Assembly (NCBI RefSeq): GCF_003053725.1
Contig: NZ_QAYC01000004.1
Span: forward strand, 62,001 to 126,000
Length of the DNA: 64,000 bases
DNA from: Rhodovulum kholense
GTDB taxonomy: Bacteria; Pseudomonadota; Alphaproteobacteria; Rhodobacterales; Rhodobacteraceae
Direction: 5' to 3'
The translations under genes were made by a program, and so were the position numbers. The notes under the pieces were generated by a model. The model did not search any database. It saw nothing but the letters and a program-made list of their open reading frames with translations, and was not told the origin of the DNA. Positions 8,706-17,116 of the stretch are shown here, one piece after another (within the stretch, counting starts at the first letter, position 1; every line of letters begins with the position of its first letter).

Positions 8706-10387
8706 CGACCTGGTATCTGGGCCTCTCGACCTCGGGCCACGATCCGGCGCTGGCGCTTGTCGACGAGACCGGGCGCGTGGTCTTCGCCGAGGCGACCGAG
8801 CGCTTCTTGCAGGACAAGCGCGCCTGGGGCGTGGTACCCGACCATGTGCCGCATCTGGCGGCGGCGCTGGCGGCCGTGGGCGCCGCGCCGGGCGACCGGA
8901 TCGTTCCCGCCACCAGCTGGGCCTCGGTCAAGGCCGATCTGGGGCTCAAGGTGCATGACGCGCTGCTGCCCGCCTCGGACACGATCTGGATGCAGGGATT
9001 GCAGGCGCAGATGCAGCAAAACGCGGGTGCCTCGCTTCTGCGGCTGGGCCTTGCCCGCGAGCGGCCCGAGCCCATGCGGTTCGATCATCACCTCTGCCAT
9101 GCCGTCGCCGCCTGCCATTTCGCACCGGTCGCGGACGCCGTCTGTCTGGTGATCGACGGCGAGGGCGATGTCGGTGCGGTGTCGCATTTCCGGCTGACCG
9201 ACCGGCGGCTGTCACGCGGCTGGCGGTCCTGGGGGCCGGGCAGCCTGGGCACTTTCTATGGCTGGCTCACCGGGCTGTGCGGCTTCGACTGGCGCGAGGG
9301 CGAAGAGTGGAAGGTGATGGGCCTTGCCGCCTGCGGCCGCGCCGATCCGGCGCTGGTCGAGACCCTGACCGGACTGCTGTCGGCCGATCGCGGGCGGTTG
9401 CGCTTTGCCGACGACGCCGCCATCGCGGCAATCCGCGCCGCGGTCGAGCCGCTGGCCCGCCGCCCGGACGCGCCGGTGACCGACGCGGCCGATCTGGCGG
9501 CAGCCGGGCAGGCTGCCTATGCGCGTCTGGCCGATCAGGTGCTTGAGGCCATCGCCGAAGACGGCCCGACGCTGATCCTGTCGGGCGGCTGCGCGCTGAA
9601 CTCGTCCTACAACGGCACCATCGCGGGCCGGACCGGGTTCGAGAGGGTTTTCGTGCCGCCCTGCCCGGCCGATGACGGCAATGCCATCGGCGCGGCCCTT
9701 CTGGCCTGGATGGCCGATACCGGGGCCGAGCGCATCGCCTTCGGCGGCGGCACGCCCTTCCTCGGATCGGCGCCCCGTGCGAAGACGCTGGAGGCCGCCC
9801 GCCGCGCCGCCGCCGCGGGCCACGCGGTGACCGATGTCGCCGGGCGGTCCGCCGAGGTAGTGGCCGGGCTCCTGGCACAGGGCCGCATCCTGGGCGTAAT
9901 GCGCGGCCGGGCCGAATTCGGGCCGCGCGCGCTGGGCAACCGATCCATCCTGGCCGATCCGAGGCCCGCGGGCATGAAGGACGCGATCAATGCGCGGGTG
10001 AAGGGGCGCGAGCCCTACCGGCCCTTCGCCCCGGTTCTGGCCGAGGCCGATCTGGCCGACTGGTTCGACCGCCCGCAACCCTCGCCCTACATGTCGATGA
10101 CGCTGCCCTGGCGGGCCGGGGTCCGCGACCGGGTGCCCGCTGTCGTCCATGACGACGGCACCGGGCGGGTGCAGACGGTCGGCCCCGACAGCGCGCCGTG
10201 GATGGCCGATCTGGTCGCGGCCTTCGGGCGCGAGACCGGCGTGCCGGTGGTGCTGAACACCAGCTTCAACATCATGGGCAAGCCGATCCTGCATTCGGTC
10301 GAGGATGCACTGGGGATGCTGGCGACGACCGGGCTCGACGCGGTGCTGATCGAGGATGTCCTGATCGAGAAGCCCGCGCACCCCTGA
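8702..10387 (+). CDS. Carbamoyltransferase, NodU/CmcH family
   Basis: O-carbamoyltransferase of 561 residues, expected to transfer a carbamoyl group from carbamoyl phosphate (via carbamoyl-AMP) to a hydroxyl of the product. The N-terminal Kae1-like ASKHA domain shows YLGLSTSGHDPALALV and the metal-binding HHLCHA motif near residue 128. The C-terminal domain has MRGRAEFGPRALGNRSI and NTSFNIMGKPIL, both hallmarks of the TobZ/NodU family. The start overlaps the ACP stop as ATGA. It is the last gene of the operon and ends 12 bp before the convergent FkbM-type gene. This family acts on sugars, polyketides and lipids; the acceptor here is inferred to be the ACP-derived acyl product. Confidence 0.9.
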   Translation: MTTWYLGLSTSGHDPALALVDETGRVVFAEATERFLQDKRAWGVVPDHVPHLAAALAAVGAAPGDRIVPATSWASVKADLGLKVHDALLPASDTIWMQGLQAQMQQNAGASLLRLGLARERPEPMRFDHHLCHAVAACHFAPVADAVCLVIDGEGDVGAVSHFRLTDRRLSRGWRSWGPGSLGTFYGWLTGLCGFDWREGEEWKVMGLAACGRADPALVETLTGLLSADRGRLRFADDAAIAAIRAAVEPLARRPDAPVTDAADLAAAGQAAYARLADQVLEAIAEDGPTLILSGGCALNSSYNGTIAGRTGFERVFVPPCPADDGNAIGAALLAWMADTGAERIAFGGGTPFLGSAPRAKTLEAARRAAAAGHAVTDVAGRSAEVVAGLLAQGRILGVMRGRAEFGPRALGNRSILADPRPAGMKDAINARVKGREPYRPFAPVLAEADLADWFDRPQPSPYMSMTLPWRAGVRDRVPAVVHDDGTGRVQTVGPDSAPWMADLVAAFGRETGVPVVLNTSFNIMGKPILHSVEDALGMLATTGLDAVLIEDVLIEKPAHP

Positions 10388-10399
10388 GCGGGGGCCCCC

Positions 10400-11092
10400 T
10401 CAGTGCCGCACCGCCACGATCAATCCGTCGGGCTGGTGCGCGGGCGCCGGGTCGCTGTGCACCACCTGCCAGTGCTGACCCATGAGTGCGCAGCACTCGG
10501 CGAAGAGATCGTCGCCATGGGTGCCGACGATCCAGCGCCGCACCCTCTCGGCCTGCCCGGCCTCGACGATCCGGCGCAACAGCGCCAGTTCGGCGCCCTG
10601 CACGTCGAGCTTGGCCAGATCGACCGGCCGGGCCTCGGCCGCGATCAGCGCCGCGATGTCGTGGGCCGCAACCCGCAAGCCCCCTTCGTCCGCCACATGG
10701 GACGAGAAATCGGCCGCCTCGAAGCAGACGTCGCCCTCGGCGACATGGGCGGCCGCCTCGATCAGCCGCACCCGGTCGGGCGCGATGCCGTTCAGCGCCA
10801 GATTCTCGCGGATCGCGGCGACATGCTCGGGCAGCGGCTCGAAGGCCACCGCCTCGGCGCCGGGCCGCTCATGCAGCAACAGCAATGTGTAATATCCGAT
10901 GCCGCAGCCGATATCGTAGACCAGCGGATCGGCGGCCGGGATCTCGCCCAGAAGCGTCAGGAACCAGTGTTCCTCGACCGGCTCGTGCAGATTGCCCGCA
11001 TTCGCCTTGACGTAGCGGTTGACCTGATGATCGAGCACATGGTGCCGGTGGACCCGCACGCCATTGCCGAAGCGGTAGATGTCGTCCTGCAT
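10400..11092 (-). CDS. FkbM-family methyltransferase
   Basis: SAM-dependent methyltransferase of 230 residues. Motif I is YDIGCGIGYYTLLLL, followed by VAFEPLPEHVAAIRENLALNG and LAKLDVQGAELALL, the pattern of FkbM-type O-methyltransferases that act on sugars or polyketides. The frame is open upstream, but the family-like part begins at MQDDIYRFGNG (ATG 11090-11092), and the upstream part overlaps the next methyltransferase gene. It is the last gene of the large minus-strand glycan cluster, so methylation of a sugar hydroxyl is the likeliest role. Confidence 0.82.
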   Translation of the reverse strand: MQDDIYRFGNGVRVHRHHVLDHQVNRYVKANAGNLHEPVEEHWFLTLLGEIPAADPLVYDIGCGIGYYTLLLLHERPGAEAVAFEPLPEHVAAIRENLALNGIAPDRVRLIEAAAHVAEGDVCFEAADFSSHVADEGGLRVAAHDIAALIAAEARPVDLAKLDVQGAELALLRRIVEAGQAERVRRWIVGTHGDDLFAECCALMGQHWQVVHSDPAPAHQPDGLIVAVRH

Positions 11093-11127
11093 GCGGATCT
11101 TCCTCGCGGTTCGGGCCCGGTCCGGGG

Positions 11128-11757
11128 TCAGAGCGGCGGCAGCGAAAACGTCACGACCTCGGAATGCGGCCAGTGAAAGGCGTTGTAGATCGTGACGTTC
11201 TCTGCCCCCACTGCGTCGAGGAAAGTCTCGTCGAAGCTGTGCAGATGTGCCGGGATCCGGGTTTCGGGATTTTCCCGGAACGGGGTCGAGATCACCACAT
11301 GCTCGCGCGCCAGACGGCGCAGCTGCGTCAGGAAGGGTTCGGGTTCGGGCACATGCTCGATGCAATGCGAACAGATGACGATGTCCCATTGCCGGTCGTC
11401 GATCTCGAAGATGTCGGCGACGAGGTATTCCATCTCGGGGCGCAGGACATGCGAGATCCTGGCCATCGCCGGATCGATGTCGAGCGCGGTCACCGTGCAT
11501 TTCAGCCGCGCATAGCTCGCGGGGTTCAGCACCGTCGCAAGAAAGGCGCTGCCCGACCCGGTCCGCGCGCCGACATCGAGCACCGTCTTGGTGTGGTAGC
11601 GGGCGGGGTAAAGCCTTTCCAGAAGCGGTAGCAGCTCGGCCATGAAGGCGATGCTCTGCGGGTTCTGCTTCTTGCTGTAGAAGTCGTAATCGATGCCGGC
11701 TTCCGCAAACAGCCGCTCGAGCTCGGTTCTTTCAAGGGTCTCTTCCATGTCGGTCAT
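11128..11757 (-). CDS. Class I SAM-dependent methyltransferase
   Basis: Methyltransferase of 209 residues with a Rossmann core: TVLDVGARTGSGSAFL (motif I), TALDIDPAMARI (acidic motif II), and DIVICSHCIEHVPEPEPFL with the His typical of Methyltransf_11/23 members. I chose the ATG at 11755-11757 (MTDMEETLERTE) because GGAAAGGA lies 1-2 bases upstream at the expected Shine-Dalgarno distance; a start 10 codons earlier is possible. It sits between the FkbM-type methyltransferase and the AGE-family epimerase. The substrate is unknown, probably a glycan component. Confidence 0.8.
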   Translation of the reverse strand: MTDMEETLERTELERLFAEAGIDYDFYSKKQNPQSIAFMAELLPLLERLYPARYHTKTVLDVGARTGSGSAFLATVLNPASYARLKCTVTALDIDPAMARISHVLRPEMEYLVADIFEIDDRQWDIVICSHCIEHVPEPEPFLTQLRRLAREHVVISTPFRENPETRIPAHLHSFDETFLDAVGAENVTIYNAFHWPHSEVVTFSLPPL

Positions 11758-11835
11758 TTCCTTTCCAATGTCGGCCGGGCGCCACATCCGGGACGGGGCA
11801 TGCGGCCAGGCCCGTGATCTGGAATCTAGGCAGGG

Positions 11836-13014
11836 TCAGGCGGTCGATGGTGCGCGGGTCTCCTCCTTGGCGACGGGCCGCGAGCGGTGGGCCTCCAGCG
11901 CCGCCAGTTCGTGATAGGCCCCGACGATGTGATAAAGGCTGCTGGTGCGCGCCGGTTCGGATCGTGGCGCGCCGCCGGGGGCGAGGTTCTCCCACCAGCT
12001 GCCGCGCAGCGGATGCACGAAGAAGCGCATCAGCCCCTGGCAGGCCTCGACCGCCTTCGCCTCGGCAAGGGTCGCGTCGGCAGGCCCGGTCGCCAGCCGC
12101 GCCCGAAGCGCCCAGGCCTTGATCCGCTCGGTCTGCGGCCAGAGCCGGGCGGTCGCATCGTCGATGGCAAGCGCGGGTGTCAGGAGGCTGGCCGCCAGCC
12201 CGTCAGCAGTCAGGCCATGCGCCTCGGCAAGGTCGATCAGCCGCCGCCCCGCAGCCTGCGCCAGAGCATTGTCGCGAAGCACGCCCCAGCGCAGGAGCAG
12301 CCAGCCCCATTCGTACTGGTGGCCCGGTTCGACCGCGTTGCCGGGACCGGCCGCGATCCGCCAGTCGCTGTCGAAAAGCTCGCGCTGCGCGCCGGTCCCG
12401 GGGTCGATGAAGCGCGCCAGGCAAAGCTCGGCAATCTCGTCGGCAAGCGCCTGAAAGCGCGGATCGCAGGGGCCCGAGACGATCCATTCGAGACAGGCCT
12501 CCAGCAGATGCATATGGGGGTTTGCGCGCAGCGGCAGCCGACGCGGCCGGGCCTCCTCGAACCCCGCCTCGGGGTGGCGATATAGCACGTCGAGCCGGGT
12601 CAGGATCCGGTCTGCCAGCGTCTCGGCGCGGGCGCGCGGCAAGACCGCTTCCGGGGCGGCGGCCAGCGCAAAGAGGCAGAAGGCGACGTCGTAAAGGCTG
12701 AACGCGGAGCCTCCCCCGGCAATGGGCAGCACCGCGCCATCGGGAGCCAGATGTTCGGCCAGAAGGACATCGCGGGCGTGGTTGGCAAGAAGCTCGGGCC
12801 AGGCGCCGCCCAGACCCGCCCCCATCAGGCGGGAAAAGGCGAAAAGCTGGCGTGCGGCCACCATCGCCCGGCGTGGCAGATCGACCGGGTCGCCCTCCGG
12901 TGAAAGACGTTCGCAGAACCCCGCCTCGTCGCGCACCAGCGCGGCCTGGACCGGCAGAACCTCCACCTCCAGCCAGAGCCGGAAGGCAGCCGTCGTCTCG
13001 GACAGATCTGTCAT
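11836..13014 (-). CDS. AGE-family (N-acylglucosamine 2-epimerase / mannose isomerase-like) protein
   Basis: Predicted (alpha/alpha)6-barrel sugar epimerase or isomerase of 392 residues. Recognisable family segments are ANPHMHLLEACLEW, EPGHQYEWGWLLLRW and WPQTERIKAW, which carry the histidines, glutamates and arginines of the AGE active site. The ATG at 13012-13014 overlaps the upstream gene's stop (ATGA). It lies inside a heptose-nucleotide operon that has no gmhA-type sedoheptulose-7-phosphate isomerase in this window. It may interconvert a ketose and an aldose here, or isomerise mannose; the family assignment is solid, the substrate is not. Confidence 0.82.
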   Translation of the reverse strand: MTDLSETTAAFRLWLEVEVLPVQAALVRDEAGFCERLSPEGDPVDLPRRAMVAARQLFAFSRLMGAGLGGAWPELLANHARDVLLAEHLAPDGAVLPIAGGGSAFSLYDVAFCLFALAAAPEAVLPRARAETLADRILTRLDVLYRHPEAGFEEARPRRLPLRANPHMHLLEACLEWIVSGPCDPRFQALADEIAELCLARFIDPGTGAQRELFDSDWRIAAGPGNAVEPGHQYEWGWLLLRWGVLRDNALAQAAGRRLIDLAEAHGLTADGLAASLLTPALAIDDATARLWPQTERIKAWALRARLATGPADATLAEAKAVEACQGLMRFFVHPLRGSWWENLAPGGAPRSEPARTSSLYHIVGAYHELAALEAHRSRPVAKEETRAPSTA

Positions 13015-14288
13015 GGCACTCCTCTCCGTTCCCGCAAAAGTCGTTGCACCAGCGCATCGAGATCGCCGCCCTGAAACAGCACGGCCTCCAGACCCGCTGC
13101 GCGGGCCGCTTCGATGTCGCTTGGCTTGTCGCCGATCATCACGCTCTGCGCCCAGTCGATCGGCCAGCGGTCTTTCAGTTCCAGCAACATGCCCGGGCCG
13201 GGCTTGCGCCGGTCCGACACCTGGCGCAACTCGGGATGCACCGCCTCGGGATGGGTCGGGCAATAGCGTTCGTCGTCGATATGCGCGCCCGCCGCCGCCA
13301 GATCGCGCGCCATATGCGCCCGAAGCGCCAGATAGTCGGCCTCGGTGTAATAGCCCTTGGCGATGCCTGCCTGATTGGTGGCGACAAAGGCGTACCAGCC
13401 CGCCTCGTTCACTCGCCGGACGGCGGCAATGGCGCCCTCTGTCCATTCCAGCCGGTCGGGATGGCCGACATGGCCGTGGTCGAGATTGAGCACGCCGTCG
13501 CGGTCGAAGACGATGGCCGGACGCCGCCGTTGCGCCGGAACGAGGTCCTGCGCCGCCCCGAAATCCTCGGGCACGCCGATATCGAGGAAGAAGCCCGCGC
13601 GCTCGACCCCCGCGAGCCGCCCCTCGGCCGCAAGCCGCGGCAGCACCTCGGCCTCGAGCGAACCGTCCTCGACCAGATGGGGAACGATCCCGCGCGACAG
13701 GCAATAGACGCCGCCATTGATCAGCGCCGGGCCGGTCTCTGCCCCACGCGGCTCGAAGGCCGTCAGCAAACCGCCCGCGACCCTGACCGTGCCAAAGCGG
13801 CCGCCGTCGGGCACCCGGCGGAGCGCCAATGCGCCCAGAAGCTCTGGCCGGGCGAGCTGCGCCGCCGCCACATCGGCCAGCAGGATATCGAACCAGCTGT
13901 CGCCATTGAGCAACAGGAACCGCTCGTCCAGCCTATCGCGCGCCTGCCAGAGCGCGCCCGAGGTCCCGGCGGGCCGGGCCTCGCGCGCGACCTCGATCCC
14001 GACCGGACGGGGCAGCGTCGCGGGCAGGTCGCGGGCGAAGGCCTCGATTTGATCGGCCTCGAAGGCGGCCAGCAAGAGGATGCGCTCGATCCCCTGCCGC
14101 GCCAGTTCGCCGATCAGTACCGACAGGAACGGCGCACCGCCGACCGGCAGCAGGGGCTTGGGACAGCGCGCGGTCAGCGGGCCGAGCCGGGTGCCCAGCC
14201 CGCCGCAGAGGATCACTGCCTGACGCGGCAGCAGGGGCTTTGCCCGGGCGGTGGCCGCCTCCGGCCCGGAGAGCGTCAGCGCGGACAT
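13011..14288 (-). CDS. Fused heptose-1-phosphate nucleotidyltransferase / heptose-1,7-bisphosphate phosphatase (HddC-GmhB type)
   Basis: Bifunctional protein of 425 residues. The N-terminal sugar nucleotidyltransferase domain (~20-250) has ILCGGLGTRLGPLTARCPKP and LLLNGDSWFD. The C-terminal HAD phosphatase (~258-425) has FDRDGVLN with the nucleophile and acid Asp262/Asp264, followed by ATNQAGIAKGYY, DRRKPGPGMLLE and MIGDKPSDIEAA, matching GmhB. Together they would dephosphorylate heptose 1,7-bisphosphate and activate heptose 1-phosphate, probably with GTP. The ATG is at 14286-14288, overlapping the kinase gene. These steps are usually separate proteins (HddC, GmhB). The nucleotide (GDP versus ADP) is inferred from the HddA-type kinase and the GDP-sugar dehydratase nearby. 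Confidence 0.87.
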   Translation of the reverse strand: MSALTLSGPEAATARAKPLLPRQAVILCGGLGTRLGPLTARCPKPLLPVGGAPFLSVLIGELARQGIERILLLAAFEADQIEAFARDLPATLPRPVGIEVAREARPAGTSGALWQARDRLDERFLLLNGDSWFDILLADVAAAQLARPELLGALALRRVPDGGRFGTVRVAGGLLTAFEPRGAETGPALINGGVYCLSRGIVPHLVEDGSLEAEVLPRLAAEGRLAGVERAGFFLDIGVPEDFGAAQDLVPAQRRRPAIVFDRDGVLNLDHGHVGHPDRLEWTEGAIAAVRRVNEAGWYAFVATNQAGIAKGYYTEADYLALRAHMARDLAAAGAHIDDERYCPTHPEAVHPELRQVSDRRKPGPGMLLELKDRWPIDWAQSVMIGDKPSDIEAARAAGLEAVLFQGGDLDALVQRLLRERRGVP

Positions 14289-15325
14289 GGCAGCCGCCAG
14301 CTCTGGCACCCGGACTCGGCGAAGACGACCGGCTCGGCATCGCCGCCGATCGCGCGCAGCGCCTCGATCAGCGCGAACCGGCGCGGCGGGTCGACGAGGA
14401 AGAACATGAACCCGCCGCCGCCCGCGCCCGACACCTTGCCCGCCTCGGCGCCATGGGCCAGCGCATGGGCGAACATCTCTTCGATATGGGGCGAGCTGAC
14501 GGTCGCGGCGGTGGCCTTCTTGGCTGCCCAGGAATGGTGCAGGATCGCCGCGAGCCCGTCGAAATCGCCGGTCATCAGCGCGCGCTTCATCTCGATGCTG
14601 TCGGATTTCAGGCTGTGCATCGCCTCGACCGCGGCGCGGTCCGACCCGCGCACGCTGGCGGTCTGCCGCTCGATGATGTCGGCGGAATGGCGCGAGACGC
14701 CGGAAAAGCAGGTCACCAGACGGCATTCCATCTCGTTCAGGATGTCGCGCGGGATGCGCAGAGGGTTCACGATCACCCGGTCGCCCGCGAGGAATTCGAT
14801 GAAGTTTACACCGCCGAAGGCCGCCGCGTACTGGTCCTGCTTGCCGCCCGCGAGGCCCAGATCGAGGCGCTCGATCTCGTAGGCCAGATGCGCCACGTCA
14901 TAGGGACCGAGCGGCGCGCCCAGATGCGTGCGGAACGCATCGACCAGCGCCACCACCAGCGCCGAGGAAGACCCGAGCCCCGACCCCGCCGGCGCCTCGA
15001 CATTGGTTTGGATGGTGGCGCCGAAGCGGTTGCCGCCGTTGAACTCGGCCACCATGCGGTCATAGACGCCCCGGTGCAGCGCCAGCGCCGCGCCCGACAA
15101 ATCGTCGTCGATGCCGAAGCTTTCGGTCCGGTCCAGATCGTTGGCGGCAAAGACGATGCGGCCGTCGTCGCGGGCCTCGATCGAGGCAAAGGCGAAACGG
15201 TTGATCGTCACGTTCAGCACCGCGCCGCCGTAAAGGTCGCAATAGGGCGACAGATCGGTGCCGCCCCCGGCAAGGCCGAGGCGCAGCGGCGCCCGTGCCC
15301 GGGTCGTCAGGCGCCGGTCGGACAT
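14276..15325 (-). CDS. hddA: GHMP kinase, D-glycero-D-manno-heptose 7-phosphate kinase type
   Basis: GHMP-superfamily kinase of 349 residues that should phosphorylate heptose 7-phosphate at C1. Motifs: RAPLRLGLAGGGTDLSPYC at the N-terminus, the ATP-binding EAPAGSGLGSSSALVVAL, GGKQDQYAAAFGG, and the C-terminal GKVSGAGGGGFMFFLV. These match the HddA/WcbL group. The gene overlaps the fused transferase/phosphatase downstream by 13 bp, and the sulfotransferase upstream by about 19 bp, so the cluster is translationally coupled. A related GHMP sugar kinase (for example fucokinase-like) is an alternative, but the neighbouring GmhB/HddC domains favour heptose. Confidence 0.87.
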   Translation of the reverse strand: MSDRRLTTRARAPLRLGLAGGGTDLSPYCDLYGGAVLNVTINRFAFASIEARDDGRIVFAANDLDRTESFGIDDDLSGAALALHRGVYDRMVAEFNGGNRFGATIQTNVEAPAGSGLGSSSALVVALVDAFRTHLGAPLGPYDVAHLAYEIERLDLGLAGGKQDQYAAAFGGVNFIEFLAGDRVIVNPLRIPRDILNEMECRLVTCFSGVSRHSADIIERQTASVRGSDRAAVEAMHSLKSDSIEMKRALMTGDFDGLAAILHHSWAAKKATAATVSSPHIEEMFAHALAHGAEAGKVSGAGGGGFMFFLVDPPRRFALIEALRAIGGDAEPVVFAESGCQSWRLPCPR

Positions 15326-16299
15326 GAGGCCTGCTCCTGGAAAGCGGCGAAGATCGGATGCGCGCGCACGCGCGGCAGGCTGTCGAGCGCGCCGAGGATC
15401 TGGCCCAGATCGGCCGCGAAGCCGGGGCTTTCGAAGGGCAGCGCTCCGGCCGAGAGGTCGGTCAGACCGACCTCGCCCACCAGTGCCTCAAGCGTCGCGT
15501 TATAGTCGCGCCGGGCGCGCAGATCCGCCTGCCGCTCGGGGCCGATGCGCCAGGGCGCCCGGAAGGCGGGGCGGCTTGCGGCCAGCGGGTCCAGCGCGCG
15601 CGCCAGCGGCAGAGAATGCAGCCCCGCCCCGTTCGCCATCAGCTTGAAGCCCAGCAGGCTGCCGCCGAGCCGCGGGTTTTCGCTTTGAAACCGGTCGCCG
15701 CCAAAATCGGGCAGATCGGCCGTCGTCAGGAAATCCTGCACCACATCGCCCTCGGCCAGCCGGGTGCGGTCGTAAAGCCGCCAGTGGCACCGATTGGCGA
15801 ATTCCTCCCAGCGGGTGACGAACCGCGCCAGTTGCGGATTGAACCCGCGCTCGAACTCGAAGAAGCCCGAATAAAGCCCGACTTTCTTGACCTCCTGCGC
15901 ATAGGCGCTGAGCGCATAGTCGAGATATTCGCGCAGGTAGCAGACGACCTCGACATAATGGTCGCGGCAAAGCGCGCGAAGCGCCCCGAAATCGGAACAG
16001 TTCTGGAACGCCTCGCTGGACAGGACCAGCGTATGCCCGCCCTCGGCCGCCTCGGCCAGCCGGGCGTGCCAGTCCGCCCGCGTTTCGGGCGGGGCGGCGG
16101 GCCCCGATCCGCAGTCGAGCGCGATCCGGTGATGCGCAGCGCGGTCGGCGGGCTCGGCCTCGGGATCGTCATATCCGCCGAAATCGGGCACCACGATCCC
16201 GGCCGCGGCGTAAGAGGCGCGATGCGCCGCCAGATAGCGCTGGACCGCCGAGGTCCCGGTCTTGTGCCGACCGATATGAAGGATCAGGCGCCGGATCAT
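15307..16299 (-). CDS. Sulfotransferase-like protein (paralogue A)
   Basis: Protein of 330 residues with a PAPS-binding-like 5' loop at the N-terminus (LILHIGRHKTGTSAVQRYL). Further segments (VLSSEAFQN, VVCYLREYLDYALSAYAQ, CHWRLYDRTRLAEGDVV, LLGFKLMANGAGLHSL) recur in the paralogue at 17941-18939. The ATG at 16297-16299 overlaps the upstream methyltransferase stop. The likely role is transfer of sulfate from PAPS to a hydroxyl of the surface glycan. The HxGxHKTGT loop is typical of sulfotransferase-fold proteins, although some members of this fold have lost activity. Confidence 0.72.
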   Translation of the reverse strand: MIRRLILHIGRHKTGTSAVQRYLAAHRASYAAAGIVVPDFGGYDDPEAEPADRAAHHRIALDCGSGPAAPPETRADWHARLAEAAEGGHTLVLSSEAFQNCSDFGALRALCRDHYVEVVCYLREYLDYALSAYAQEVKKVGLYSGFFEFERGFNPQLARFVTRWEEFANRCHWRLYDRTRLAEGDVVQDFLTTADLPDFGGDRFQSENPRLGGSLLGFKLMANGAGLHSLPLARALDPLAASRPAFRAPWRIGPERQADLRARRDYNATLEALVGEVGLTDLSAGALPFESPGFAADLGQILGALDSLPRVRAHPIFAAFQEQASCPTGA

Positions 16300-17072
16300 C
16301 GCGCTTTCCGGAACCACATCATGGTGCGTTTCATACCTGTGCCCGCAAGCACGCCGACCTCGAAACTGTCGACCTCCTGGCCCTCGGTGCAGCCGAATTC
16401 GGCGAACATGTAGCGGATCGTCTCGGGGCTCAGCGCCCAGAAATTGTTGTACCCCTTGGCGTGCCAGTTCATGAACTTGCAGTCGAACTTGTCGGCGCCC
16501 TCGTAGGTCGTCGTCTCCAGCAGCACCTCGCCGCCGGGCTTCAGCGACAGGCAGGTGTTGCGCACCGAACTCCAGACATCGGGCAGGTGATAAAGCAGGC
16601 CGCAATGCAGGATCACGTCATAGGTGGCGGGCGCCGAGAAGGTGTTGGCATCGGCGGTCCAGAAATTGCAGGGCGCGCCGCAGAATTCGGCGATGGCCGA
16701 CGTCCGTTTGACCGCAGCATCGTAGAACTCGATCCCGTCGACCTTGCAGCCCAGGTATTTCGACAGGAAGATCGAGTTGTAGCCCTCGTTGAACCCCAGA
16801 TCGAGCACGCGCTTTCCGGCCAGCCGGGACAGGTCGATCTTGGCGTGGAACCGCCGCAGCTTGGCCAGGCAGCGCGCATTGGGCACGTTCTCCGAGCGCT
16901 CGAAGCTTTCGGTCGTGACCCCGTTCGAGAAGCGGTAGACCGACCGCCAGGGCGCATGCAGGGCGCAGAAGGACTCGGTCTCTTCGACCGAGCGGTCCGT
17001 CTCGATATAGAGAACATCGTTCTTCAACCGTTCAGAGATCTCGTCGGCAAGGGTGTCGGCCAGGTCTGTCAT
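16296..17072 (-). CDS. SAM-dependent methyltransferase, CmoB/DUF1698-like
   Basis: Methyltransferase of 258 residues. Motif I is RVLDLGFNEGYNSIFLSKYL, then VDGIEFYDAAVKR and YDVILHCGLLYHLPDVWSSV, a signature shared by CmoB-like (DUF1698) and glycan-associated methyltransferases. I prefer the ATG at 17070-17072 (MTDLADTLADEIS) over an upstream TTG that would overlap the previous gene. The context (sulfotransferases on both sides) argues for a sugar methylation role rather than tRNA wobble modification. Confidence 0.75.
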   Translation of the reverse strand: MTDLADTLADEISERLKNDVLYIETDRSVEETESFCALHAPWRSVYRFSNGVTTESFERSENVPNARCLAKLRRFHAKIDLSRLAGKRVLDLGFNEGYNSIFLSKYLGCKVDGIEFYDAAVKRTSAIAEFCGAPCNFWTADANTFSAPATYDVILHCGLLYHLPDVWSSVRNTCLSLKPGGEVLLETTTYEGADKFDCKFMNWHAKGYNNFWALSPETIRYMFAEFGCTEGQEVDSFEVGVLAGTGMKRTMMWFRKAR

Positions 17073-17116
17073 GTCGTCCAATGCTCCAAAAGGCGCCGGG
17101 GGCGGCACGGGGAAAA

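Noticed and set aside
16296-17072. Assignment of the CmoB-like methyltransferase as the tRNA-modifying cmoB gene
   Set aside because: It lies between sulfotransferase genes inside a glycan operon and no cmoA is adjacent, so only the fold-level call is kept.
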